Below are positions 49,273 through 61,100 of a stretch of DNA of 64,000 nucleotides, piece by piece. Below the pieces are notes generated by a model, which did no database searches, was not told the DNA's origin, and saw only the letters and a program-made list of their open reading frames with translations. The DNA comes from Emydura subglobosa (taxonomy: Eukaryota; Chordata; Testudines; Chelidae). Numbering within the stretch: position 1 is the first letter of the stretch; every line of letters starts with the position of its first letter. Location: NCBI GenBank assembly GCA_007922225.1, contig ML679962.1, positions 37,525,863 to 37,589,862 of the forward strand, written 5' to 3'. The position numbers were made by a program, and so were the translations under genes.

Positions 49273-52200
49273 AATCGTGTGTGTGTGACAGAGAGAGAGA
49301 AGATAATGCTGGAAAGAACAATGCCTGAACCTCTGAGCCAATGCAGAAAAAGTATCTAATCTTAAAACATGAACCTGGAGTCTTTGAGAGACAGTCAATA
49401 GAAGGGTCAGATGTGGAGCTACAACAATTTACACTGACACAGGACCAGTCTTGAACTCTCAATCATGGCACTGGTGAGTGACTTTTCCAGCTAGCACTGC
49501 GCTCTAACGATGCAAGGTGGGATTTTACGACGCGCCTTGGAGTTTGGAAAGTTCACGTGAGATCATTGCTCAACTTCTCTTAGAGACTTGGGGAAAATCT
49601 CACCCACGGTCACAGAAGAGGAGCATGCAAGCAAAAGCTAGCCTTGTATGGTTTAAGCACTAGTTACAGGGGGAGGATAAGACTTACCCCACTCCCCAAC
49701 GATCACATTCCACTATTTTTTACTGTCTTGTCCGTGAGGATTTTATCACAGTGACTCCTCAGATACATTACGCTCTATAGTTACACTTCCCTGTATTTGA
49801 ATTCCCACCATGACTACACGTTGTATTGCTTGACATAAATACTTTCCTTGTCTTTAGATTTTGTTAAATTTATGCTCCCATTTATTACTTCAAGTAAAAT
49901 AACTTGTCCTGTTTTCACAGTCACACATTCCCCAGTCTTCATATTTTATTAAAATGGTAGCCTCTAGTTGTTGTTTCACAGAACACGATGGCTTTTCTGA
50001 TTTGCTGTTAGACAGTAAGTCTACTGGGTCTCTTAAATCAATGGCTGGCTTTTAGGGGTGCATGTGTGCATGTTACTGAGCTCCAAAATTTGCATATAGC
50101 TAGGGTTGATTTAAAAACACCATCATGGCTTTTCATTGAAAGCTGAACATTTTAAATATTTGAAAAGCCATTTTCCTCCAACAAAGGTTTCAATGAAAAA
50201 ATTTCACCCAGCTCGAAGCATACATTTAGATTGTTCCTTTGTTGCTTTCCCAGCAGCACAAAAGGTTTGGGATTGTTAAGCATCTCAGCTCTCAGCATGA
50301 GTTATTTCACCTCTTAGGGACTGAGACCAACTCTTCGTCATCTCCATCTTGGTTGGCCTTTGACCAGTCATCAAGGGTAGCCGCAGCTTTTGTTAATGGT
50401 GCTTTTATAGCAGAGGCCTTTTGGACATCATCAGGTGCGGACAAGATGAAACTTCCTTTCTCCCACCCTTTGCCTGTCTTGTCTATTTAGATGAGCTCTT
50501 CGGGGAAGTGACTGTCTCTGACTATGTCCTTGAACAGCTCCTGGCACAGTGGGGCTCAAATATTGGGTGGAACTTCTAGGTGCTGCTCTGAAGCAAATAA
50601 TTACCCCAATGGGGTACTGAGCAGGGTTGGGGTTATTAGGCAAATAATAACAGTCACATATTTTGAGCACTCTTAAATTCCAGTTGTGGTGCAACTTTAG
50701 CTTTTGAATTGCTCCTGGGGCATATGTTTTCCATAAATGCTCACCCTTCTGTCCTTGGATAAAAGTGGTTACATTACTATTTCCCAGCAGCAGAACCTGG
50801 AAATGTCTTTTGCCACATCTTGATTACCTTTTTCTGGTCTCTGTACTAAAGAGAGAGATGTGCGTATGTTTTCTGTATCAAGAGTCTGCCCCTGTGATGA
50901 GGGTGATGAGACTGCCAGAGAGGTGTAGGCACACGGACATTAGCAGTTTCCACTGGACACATGAAGACTTCAGATAATTTCTCTCTTCATAGGCTCAGAT
51001 AACAATCATTTCAAGACAAAAGACGCTCACATCTCCAAGCGCTATTAAGTTTTACATGGTTTAGATGCTACATGTTAGCAATATAAGGCAGCCGTTTTCT
51101 TGAACATAAAAGATCTGCTGTCTTTAGTGTTGCAAAGGATTTTTGTAATCAGCACTGATTTATGATCTGGCTATTTCCTAACATTTCTAATCTCCCTTGC
51201 AGGAGCGATATCCTTCCTAACATGGTCAGAGCAGAAAGATTAGCTTGTTATTTTCGTACTTAGTGCTATAGGAAAAAAGTGGTGCAAAGAATTAATTGTT
51301 GCTAGCAAGTGGTGCAATAAACGTGGCTCATTCCCTGAATCTTTAACGCCTTACATATTGCTGAACCGCATGGCGGGTATAAACAGAGACCAGGTTTTTC
51401 ACTGTGCTCATTTAGAAAGAAATTTACTGTTATGTTCCACTGCTATCATATGGAGCTGATGGAGCATCCCTGAATGGAGTTAGAAATGATTTCATGGAAG
51501 AGAACACCACTAGGCTTCGCTGATTGACATGGCTTTATAACTTGAAAGGAGCAAGTCTTTAAAGTTCAATGCGTGCAGTGGAAGTGGCCTTCTCTGACAC
51601 TTTGCATTTGCTACTCTGTTTTAATGATCTCTGAGGCTGATGCATAATCTCTGCTCCTTCAAGGTTTATGGCTGGTAAAGGCTGGTGTTTTGTCATGAAA
51701 AAAGTGGCATTTTTTCACAAACAGCCCGTCTAGATATGTGAAAGCTGCCAAATGGTCAGTTTCGAATGAAGACATTTCCTCCATTAGTTGTTTATGATTT
51801 GGTAGCAAATTACATGTTAAACTGGAAACAATGGTGACTGATAGCCTCTTCAGGAAAATCACTGCATTTTCTCATGGTAACATGATAAGACCTCAGTCCT
51901 GCCAGGTGCTGGGCACTCTGTTCCCAGTGCAATGACGAGCTCAGCACCTGGTTTAATTTTAAGCTACATAAGAGTGTAAAGTCAATGGAACTGCTAAGTG
52001 AAGCACTTGGTTCAACCCTTTGCTGGTTCAGGGCCCAACTGCTCAGCGCTCGGGTTGGGTGACATTTTTCAGGGGAACGCCAGATTTGGTGACTCTGCCG
52101 TGTTTTACCAACTCATGTCACTTTCACTGAATTGTTCATGTCAGGAAAAATCCCCCAAAGTTGAAATATTTTGATTTTTCAGTTTGAAAAGAATCTTCAT

Positions 52201-54440
52201 TGAAGAATTTCCTTCCATTGCTTATTTCGCTCTGACAGAACAAAAAGGTTTCTCTCCCTCAGACAGCTAGATTTATCACAGATGTCCAGTCTCAAGTACT
52301 GATAATCAGAAAAAGTTCTATTTGGGAAGTTTTCTGACCAATTAAAAAAAAAAAAAAAAAGGAATCGAGTGATTAACAAAACTGCAGTAATTTGTGGATT
52401 TCTCACAGTAAACAGACTAATGAAGTCTGAGTTAGTCTGAGTACGGATTCATTATCCTCATGACACCAAATTACTTTTGATAAGATTGTGCAACTGCAAA
52501 ATAAGCCTTTTGCTAGAAGGCTGATATGACCAATGCCAGGGAGAAATAATTGAACCAAGTATTTAAAAGCAAGCTGCGCTTTCATGGTAGTGCACAATAT
52601 TTACCTTCAGCAGGGCAGACTGGTCAGAACCTGCATACCTGTTTTGTTTATATTGCCTGGATATTATCTAATTTTATATGTGCCTTTTTAAAGTGCGTTC
52701 TTTGCTCTGTAGTTGGGAACAATACAAATATTCTTTATTAACAGTCTTTATTTATTCTTGCATCAGGCAGTAACCAGGTCGATGTGGCATGGCATATTAG
52801 TGAATCATTGCTATCAATGAAAAAGGCAATAAAAGCTTTTACAGTGAGGCGCTATGGACTAATATTAGAGAAGGGGATGCGTTGGGGATTTGTTGATGCG
52901 TCTCTTCTGAACACACAAAATTGGTTTTATCTGACTACTGGATCCAAAGACCATAAACATTGGTAAGTGTCAAAACCAGCTCCGGCATCACACTTTTGCC
53001 TGGTTTCTCCCTCCTCCCTAATGGGCTAACCCAGACCCCCAGCTCCAATCAGTCCTAAGCTTTTAAAGATTGGTGTGAGCCCATCTCTCGTTAGAATATG
53101 CTGCTATTTTGCATTTCTTCTTTTTAAATGTGTTTGGGGATCACACCGCTGGTCTTCTGATCACTTAGTGCATTTCACTCTGAACGATTTCTTCAGTCTT
53201 TTACTAATGTAATAAGAAGCTTAGAGAATCCATACTCAATTGTCTTATCTCCATTGCAAATGTTCTTGTTTGAGGAAAGGCTAATAAGGTTATTTCCGAT
53301 TTCAGCTAATCCTTAATGGGGTTTTTTGTTTGCCTTGTTTCATTCTATAACAGTTTGTAAGAAACTGGGTTATTGTTTTAGGCTCATGTTTGAAACTATT
53401 AGTTCCATATCTAATTATGTATGAAACAAGTTTAAAAAAAAACACTTTGAAGTTTTTATAACAATGTTTTAGAGTGAGAATAATAATAGCCTAACATTTC
53501 CCCTTACTTTGAAGTTATTAAAACCACATCTAATTATGAAATTATTAAGACTGAGTCACCATTTTGTCTCCCTTCACAATGTATCTCTCAAGCAATATAA
53601 CGATGTACAAAATATGTAAATAATAAGGTTAGACATTTGGTGCAGTCTGAACTTCATGATGAACTAGAGGCTGCTTCTCAGTGAGTGATACAGTCACATG
53701 AAACATCAGAACCAAACTCTGTGCAATGTGGAAAACAAAGGTCAATCTGCTTACAAGGAAAAATCAATGACAAAAAGGGATCCGCATAACTGTCTTTATC
53801 TAAAACTTTTCCTTTCCATTTTATTAGTCATTAAATTATATTTTGTAGGCTTAATATAGATTCTACTTTTAAAATGTGCTTCCAGGGACAGACCAAAGTC
53901 AATAATTCCATTTTTATTTTCATAATGATTCTCCAGTTATTAAAAGTTATAGCGGTTAATGATTACTCAGAACAATAGATAATTTAATAGATCTAATGGA
54001 GACTTGATTTTAAAATGTTTGCTTTGAATGACAAATGTTCATCCTTACCATATAAACATTGTTAAATAAAGAATAGATGGATTGTTACATTTAACATAAC
54101 TCTAATCTCCTTTATATAATCTAAAATACATTAGTATAATTCAAAAAATGTATGTGTCATATACAAGGAAAAAATGAATACCCCTGTGGATTTCTGTTTC
54201 CGTGTATCAGTGTTCAGTCTATATTCCAGCTAAAGTAGGAGCCACTATACAAGGTGAAGTCAAATGTCTAATGCTTGACTGTAACAATAGGAGAGAATAT
54301 GTTTGTTCTTGCCATCTTGTAATGACCACGTACTGTACCAAGGTAGCACATAAGATTGTGGATTAACAAGCAGTTTATCAGCTTGAGTTGGAGTTCAGAG
54401 AACAGCTGAAGCTCTTGTATTGCAGCATTTGTGTTTCTTT
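49273..54440. other. Intergenic, nothing recognised
   Basis: AT-rich sequence with an A run of 17 at 52344-52360. A repeat-like stretch near 51890-52030 has pieces of a CAGTGCAATGACGAGCTCAG type. A frame at 52784-52966 ends near a GGTAAGT motif but shows no domain, and I do not annotate it as an exon. Confidence 0.4.
52344..52360 (+). repeat. Poly-A tract (17 A)
   Basis: Seventeen consecutive A residues. No adjacent element was identified that it would terminate. Confidence 0.9.
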
Positions 54441-54579
54441 GTAACTGTGGCTGCACCAATTCTGCCATGACCACCCCTCGCCCCCCCACCCATTTGGTGC
54501 TAACAGTCAACCCACAACCTGACCTTATTAGGGTATGCCTATGCGATCGGCTGTGCCTTCGGCTCCCACGTCATATATG

Positions 54580-54643
54580 GGAAACGAAACTTAACTGACC
54601 ATTATATGGGAAACGAAACTTAGCATCGACTAGGAAACGAAAC
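54580..54643 (+). promoter_or_regulatory. Three GGAAACGAAAC repeats in LTR U3
   Basis: Exact copies at 54580-54590, 54609-54619 and 54633-54643. The first two lie in an exact 20-bp direct repeat (54574-54593 and 54603-54622). GAAAC-GAAAC resembles interferon-response (ISRE/IRF) half-sites, but the half-site spacing is one base, not the usual two, so binding is uncertain. Confidence 0.6.
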
Positions 54644-54688
54644 CTATTGCACGTATCCCCCGGCCAATCTGGTGCTGGCACGAAGCCC

Positions 54689-54696
54689 ATAAAAGG
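54689..54696 (+). promoter_or_regulatory. LTR TATA-like box ATAAAAGG
   Basis: ATAAAAGG lies about 240 bp from the LTR start, just after the three GAAAC repeats. Position and composition fit a U3 core promoter. Confidence 0.6.
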
Positions 54697-54990
54697 GGTC
54701 TTATCCAAGCCCCTGGTTGAGAGCCTTCCCGAACTACCAGCCTGATCACCTGGTCCGGACTCTCCCGCTCCTGTGTCATGTCTGTTGAAAAGCATTCTGT
54801 GTCTTGCAGTTAACTGTCAGTTCAAATTCAGTTTATATTGTATAGTAATTGTCTGTTTCCTATTCTATTGTATTAGTCTAGAAATAGTTAAAAATCTATA
54901 TTATTCCCGTTGTTTTATAATACAATTCATTTAGTCATTAATCAACTCATTATTGACTCTCGGGGACCATTAACCTGTCGGAACAGTAAC

Positions 54991-57000
54991 GACCAAGAAG
55001 GAAACGGCTGGGCAAAACTTTTGTCGCAATCCTTGAAACTCCAATTGCCTAGACTCAGGCAGCTTCAGGAGATGGGCTGATATGTCCCTGATGGGAGAGG
55101 GCTTGGTGAGACTTGGGGCTTTTTCACACCCAAGTGGAAAGAGGGAGACAGCCACCTCAGACGTCATCCCTCTACTTTACAAGCAGCAGTCCTCGTTTTG
55201 CCTCTTACTCTTCCACTGCCTGGGAATGCAGGTTGATCCTGCAGTCTGACCCCATGGCCAACACACTGAGATGATTTTGTGGCAGTCTGGTGGGGAAGGG
55301 TATAGCGTCACAGTCAGAGGAGTCTCGTGGAAAATGACAGGCCCCTTGGGGGGGGGGGTGTACAGACCGCGCACGAGACCAGAAGGGGTTACGGAGCAGC
55401 TCTGGGCTCAGAAGCTCTGCCCTGCTGTGGCTGTGACACATGCTGGACTTGGAGAAGGAGCCTGAAAAGGGAGGAGCCCAGCTCAGAGAGCCGGAGGGCA
55501 GAAGAAAGGGGACAGATCTCTCCTTTTCCGCTTCCAGAGAGCCACGTTGCCATAGGGCGCCTGGGGATGTGGAGCAGTGGATCGATGGCTGAAGGACCCT
55601 GGCGTGATAATAGGGCTGGTGCTGCTCTTTATTTCTGGTAGCTTAGTTTTCTTTCCTCTTTTGCGGGGGGAACCGGGATGTGGGGCTTGACCCTAGGGCA
55701 GACCCCTGCCGACAATGAGAGTCCCTGGAGCAGCAGGCTGGAGGGCTGGCTCGCAAGATGAAGAGGATCGCAAGTGGACCTGTAAGGCAAGCCAACAAGG
55801 CCATGGAGAGAGAATGCCCCAATGCTGCACCCGCCACAGGAGGGCAAATTGGCTGGTAAGGCAATATTTGCCTTTTCAAAAATCTCCCAACTTCTGGGGA
55901 AGAGGAATCCTTCAAACAAGGAAAAATACCCTACGTTTTCCTCTGTTAGGTAGCGTTCCTGTTCCGTAAAACAGGGATGGTTATACCCTACCCGCATAGC
56001 AAGTGTGTTTTTTCTGATCCCCTTGTTATGGATTCGGTTCAGAGCCATGTAGCTTTTGCACAGAATCATCAAGACCAAGAAAAGAGCTGTTTTCAGCCGC
56101 CAGACTTGAATGATAAACAAGGCTCATCAGATGCTTTTCTGGGTCATGGGTTAATAGGATCATAAATCTAGAAGTAATTTCTCAGAAAGCCACAGTCTTC
56201 AGTTTAATATGTCAGCTTTGTGTTGAATCTACTGCTTGTCTGACAAACAGGTTTAGGTAATTTGTGAACCGTGCAGAAATGGTAGGTCGTGCATAATAGC
56301 ATTTATTAAACTTGCTTATATCTTGTTTGCATTCTTACTAAAGCATATGAATGAGTTATTCTCATGTACGGCTCCGTTCTGACTGATTGACATTGCTTAA
56401 ATAGAACTGCCCAGAACTATCCTGGATAATGGCTTCCAATAGATTAATGCACTATAATCTCTGCCTCAGTCTTTTTTCTCATAAATTTGAGGATCCTACG
56501 ACCATGCAATCATAAACAATAATAGCCCTTGGAAAGTAAGGGAGTGATTCCAACACTGGCATTTACTCAGTGTTATACACACGTAAGTGTCATCCTCTCT
56601 GCCTGTGACATAAAAACTGACACTGACTGATTTGATTTTATCACAGCCACTAGACTCTGTCATAATTGGATGTGTAAACGAAATAATTTTTGTGAAAAGG
56701 AATACTCCTGGCTGAACAGGCAGAGCAGTACGCTTTCCTTGACTGAGTATTATTAAAATCTTTCATATCCATTTCTGACACCTCTGTACTGAAAACCAGT
56801 TTTCCTGGGTTTTTGTTCCTTTACTTTGATCTTACTTTACAATATTAGCTACATTAAAAAGAGAAGCAAACATTATTTAACATCTTGCTCTACAATTTAT
56901 TGTTACATATAGAAAAGCCAAAAGTGTTTGTTAAATGCAAATAATATGGCTGATCAAATGACTTGTTGCTAATAAGCATTCGTGAACATTGGCATTTTTT
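54991..57000. other. Intergenic, possible unnamed repeat
   Basis: A GC-rich, purine-rich section at about 55180-55900 may belong to a decayed repeat, but I could not identify the family. No frame shows a domain. A G run is present at about 55350-55358. Confidence 0.35.
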
Positions 57001-57004
57001 GGTT

Positions 57005-58120
57005 TTCATTGTAATGCAGGCCCCTGGGTGTCAGCTGGCAAAGGGTAATCACTCTTACCAGCAGTGCTTATCAGGCCTGACAAAGCTGCTACACCTAACA
57101 CACCACTTTCATGGGATTTATCCATAAATAGTGTCTTGTGAGGTATCAAATGAAAGCTGGTGTCATGCTGGTCATACATACCGTTGTAAAATGCACATAC
57201 TGATGGTGTGTAAAATTTGTGTATATGCAGAAAACACATCCTGAGAGTCTGTATCAAGGTCTGAGGCACCGGTACAGAAGGTATGTTTATTCGCCCATCT
57301 CAGTTTCTGATGTAAATTAAGCATTGTAAAGCCAACACAATGGAAGCCTCATTTACATATGAAAGTCAACAGGAAAAGCAGGTTGATGTGAGACAAACAA
57401 GAGTATGGAAAGACATCTTGGAGCCAGCCCTCCAGGAGGGGAACCAGAGGGGTCGTCCTGTCTTTGGGGACAAAGCGATGAGTTGGGGAATATAAGGAGA
57501 AGCCAAAAGGCGTTGTAGAAACGGTCACTGGGGAAGTAAAAAACATGGTGATTCTTGTATTCGTGAAAATCGGGTCCTGGCCATTGGAGCTAGTGACTCT
57601 GGGAGGTTGCTTTGGGTGAGACACTCCTTTGGACAAAGATTGTACTTGTTAACATTACATTTAGACTATACGAAGCACCTTATACCGTCTTGATTTATTT
57701 GTAACCTGTTATTCCTATTGTCCTTGCTCACTCTCAAGCTTAACCCTCGTGAATACACTTAACGTTTGTTTTGTTTGATAAACACTCAGTGCTGGAGCGT
57801 CCGATTGCACTTGATCCAGTCAAGCTGTGTGTTCACTCTTCCTTCGGGGACAGCCTACCTGGTAATTACTGTGTATCCAGTGACAGGGGCTGGTACGACT
57901 GGGGGACTGGGATACACCCCGTGTCAACCTGCAAGGCAGAGTGGGGGATGCCACAGCTCTGAGGACTGGAGGACTGGCAGTGTCAGGGAGCTGGCGTCCA
58001 ACTACCCTCTAGCTGGTGGTGGGGTGGCAGGGGGGGTTTCCACGGTGATTCACAGCCCTGGGCACCCCAAGTCAGTGTTACCTGCACGCACATCCCAGGC
58101 ATGATTTCTGCAGACGTGCT
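57005..58120 (+). repeat. Possible LTR-type or other interspersed repeat
   Basis: Pieces such as GTGTCTTGTGAGGTATCAAA and TTGTAACCTGTTATTCCTAT recall a turtle interspersed repeat, and a TATAAGG motif occurs at about 57490. I found no clean TG...CA termini with a target duplication, so the call is tentative. Confidence 0.3.
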
Positions 58121-61100
58121 GATCGATGTCAGAGGAATACCTTGTGAACCGATCTCAGCACATGGATTATTTGTAAATTGTTCAATTCGGCTGTTCTCAG
58201 TTCAGTATTTGTGACGTGTAACGTGTCCCCTGATGAGGTTGTTTCTACTCCCTGACTGGCTTTATGAATCTTTGAGACAGGAGAATAAGTCGTGCGTGTG
58301 GATTAACAAAGGCTGAATAACACGCGCTCTGTTGTGAGTTTTCAGGTGGATAATAATTTCCGCAAACATTTGTTATACCAGACAGGGTCAATCTCCCATC
58401 ATGCACTGTGTTCACCTGACTCCCACATCACATCACATCCGTTCAGTCAGATAGACGCCCATGTACATCATGGGAGATGGAGCTCGGCCTGTAGAGGAGA
58501 ATGGGGCTCTGGGGCCCCCAAACGTCATCTCCCCTGAGGCACTGAGGTGAACTTAATGCCTCACTGACCTGAAATAAAACAGTTTGCTGTGGTTGACAAA
58601 GTGAAATGTTTCTGTTCAGAATAACCCAACCCAAAACAAAATTCGTTGGTTTCAATTTTCTTGAGTGAAATTTTTCAGGGACGGCTAATTTCCCTTTGGA
58701 AAACTGGCTCTTGCAGACTCTGCTTGTTGGAAGGAATATTCGCAACGTCCACAGCTAGTGACAAGGGAGAGTGAAGCAGCAAAACGATTAGCAGGTACTA
58801 GAGAGATTCAGTGCCAACGTGTGGTGTCTGGGATATTGCTAGACTAACTTAGCCTGTAACCACCTTTGAAGGAGCGTGCGAACACACTCATGGTCTGTTA
58901 GCTCCTATTCCCTTTTCGTTCTTGGTTTAGTGTCATGCGCTAAAAATACCAAACCAGCATGATGGATTCCTTTGGGAACGTATCCCTGGCCTTCTTTTCT
59001 TATTTAAAATAAGGTGTGGGGGGGAAGGGGGAGTTGTGGGCACTTCAACTTTTAACTAACCATTATGGTTTGTGCAGGGAGGACATTCCTTCACCCCACA
59101 TTTCTTATTAGCAGCCTGAGGAGCCTGCTTTGTAGATACGCATGTCTTCCACCCACAGCCTGTCCTCTTTATGCTCTACGCTCACGTGAACTAAGGGGCT
59201 GGGTTCTCAAGCACCTGGGAAATATTGCCACCTCATTAGAAGACTGTGCCTAGTGTCACCGTACTGGGGTCAATGCATAGCTTCTGACCACACTTTCCCT
59301 GGAGAGTCACCGCACAGCGACTAGTGGGTCAAGGACAGCAGGTAAGCTTGCTTATAGCGTGTGACTCCAGCCATGTATTTGGACACAGGTGTGTTGATAT
59401 AAAACATGACTTCACTATGTACATAGAAAATGTCTCCATGAGGCTGACGAGGGTAGCAGAGCAATCTGGTATAAATGAACTCATGTGCACGAACAATTGG
59501 AGGCTCTCAGAGCTGTGTGGGCTCTGTTTTCTTCTCTCTATTCCCTGTTTTCCTACTACTACAAATGGAAAGGTGTAAAAGAAAAAAAGGGGGAAAAAAG
59601 CCACTTGCCGTTTTCTCCAGAAAGCTGAGTTCATCTCTCAGCCTGCCAAGAAGACAAGCACTGCGGAGGTGAGAAAAATTTTATTTATTTATTATTAAGA
59701 TTTTTTTCCCTCCTCCCTTGGAGATGTGTTCCTCCATCGTCATGGTAACCAGTTAATCCTAGTCACGTGGCTGTTTTAGCCAGAGTTGCTTGTGTTTATG
59801 TATTACAACAACAAAATCATCAGTACCTTAATTTTAAGGGACTCTTATTTTAGTCCTTATACATGTTGCGAAGGGAGCTCTCTCCTGTGCCAGTGTCCCC
59901 TCAAATGTGCTTCTCCGTCCCACTCTGTATCCAACTCTACGGCCTTAATGCAGGAACAGGGGTACTGCAGGAGAAAGACCCAGGCCTATTCCACCTCGGC
60001 TCTATTCTTGCTCTTTCCATACATTCTTTTTTCCATTTATTTGCTACTTAGTGGATTTCTCTTAATCTGAAATTCTCACTTTCAATCCCGTGCTGTGATG
60101 TACGGCACAACCTTTACTACGTCTAACTCGGCATCATCGCCATTCTGCGAAGCCTTCAAAGTCTCCCAGTTCAGTTACCCATAAACCTCAATTCCTTTCT
60201 CCTTTGGCCATGTAAAGGCCCCAAATCTGCTTGCCTTTTTCACCCCTGATGTCCCACTGATGTCAATGGAATTGCTTGAGTAAGGCGAGTAGGATTTGAT
60301 CCCAGATCTAGACATGTTTAGCCCTCCTTTCCTTTATCTTCCAAGGCATGTTTTGTTGAAGTCATAGTGTGATGGCTATTTCCTGTGTGGATAACTTTCT
60401 GTTTCCATTATTACCTTCACACAGGTTTTTGCATATACTGTAGGACACCTTGATTCTTCCATCTCTTCCTTGCTACCTGACAATTCCGCTGAGTGATGTG
60501 CTTTTGCACCCACTTGACTGATGCATTTTTCCTCTTCCTCCTCCTATGCCACTATCCAGCCCCTACGTCCACCCTGACAACACTCTCCTGCTCTTGTGTC
60601 ACTGTCGTCATTCTCATTCTCCATCATCAAGCTTCTCTGTGCTTTGCTCAGTTGAAAGCCAGGGTACATGCTATACCCTAAGAAATGAGGTGCATGACTT
60701 TAACTGAGGATTTGAGCTGGGCTTAGGCTCAGTCAGAGGTTGGGGATAATTCCCCCCCCTCCCCCCCTTTTAATCTTCTTGTCATGAAGAGGAAGAGAGA
60801 GAATGAATGTGACAGATATTAGTTGTGTTGCTTAATGTACTACTGGAAGGATCTCCAAGACTGGAATAATAAGGGTGGTATTAGAACCTGTATAGAATAG
60901 CACAGAATGTCCTCCTCTTTGGCATGGATCATAGTAACTCCCACTGAGTTTCAATAAACCAGGCTTCATTCAGTACGGAAAAACAGAGAACCAAAGTAAA
61001 CGGAAATAATTCGCCAAGCGTAGGCAAGCTGGATGGGCACCCTCCCCACCCTCTCCACTTGCTGGTTGGCAGACAGCAGGTAATGCTTACGCAGAAAATC

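Larger units (their letters stand above)
54446..54985 (+). mobile_element. Solo LTR of an endogenous retrovirus-like element, plus strand
   Basis: The 540-bp unit starts TGTGGCTGCACC and ends GTCGGAACA, so it has TG...CA termini. It is bounded by identical 5-mers gtaac at 54441-54445 and 54986-54990, a perfect target-site duplication. Inside are a TATA-like box (54689-54696), and three copies of GGAAACGAAAC upstream of it (54580-54643). The downstream part is AT-rich, with an AATACA-type sequence as a possible weak poly(A) signal. No retroviral genes flank it. The ERV class is not assignable from this evidence. Confidence 0.82.

Noticed and set aside
52784..52966. Possible exon ending near a GGTAAGT donor-like motif
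   Set aside because: The translation has no recognised family and no convincing acceptor; a single donor-like motif is common by chance.
54991..56000. Internal retroviral genes after the LTR at 54446
   Set aside because: No gag, pol or env motifs seen, and the target duplication directly flanks the LTR, so it is a solo LTR.
57005..58120. A third solo LTR
   Set aside because: A TATAAGG motif is present but no TG...CA boundaries with a target duplication could be found, so it is kept only as a tentative repeat.
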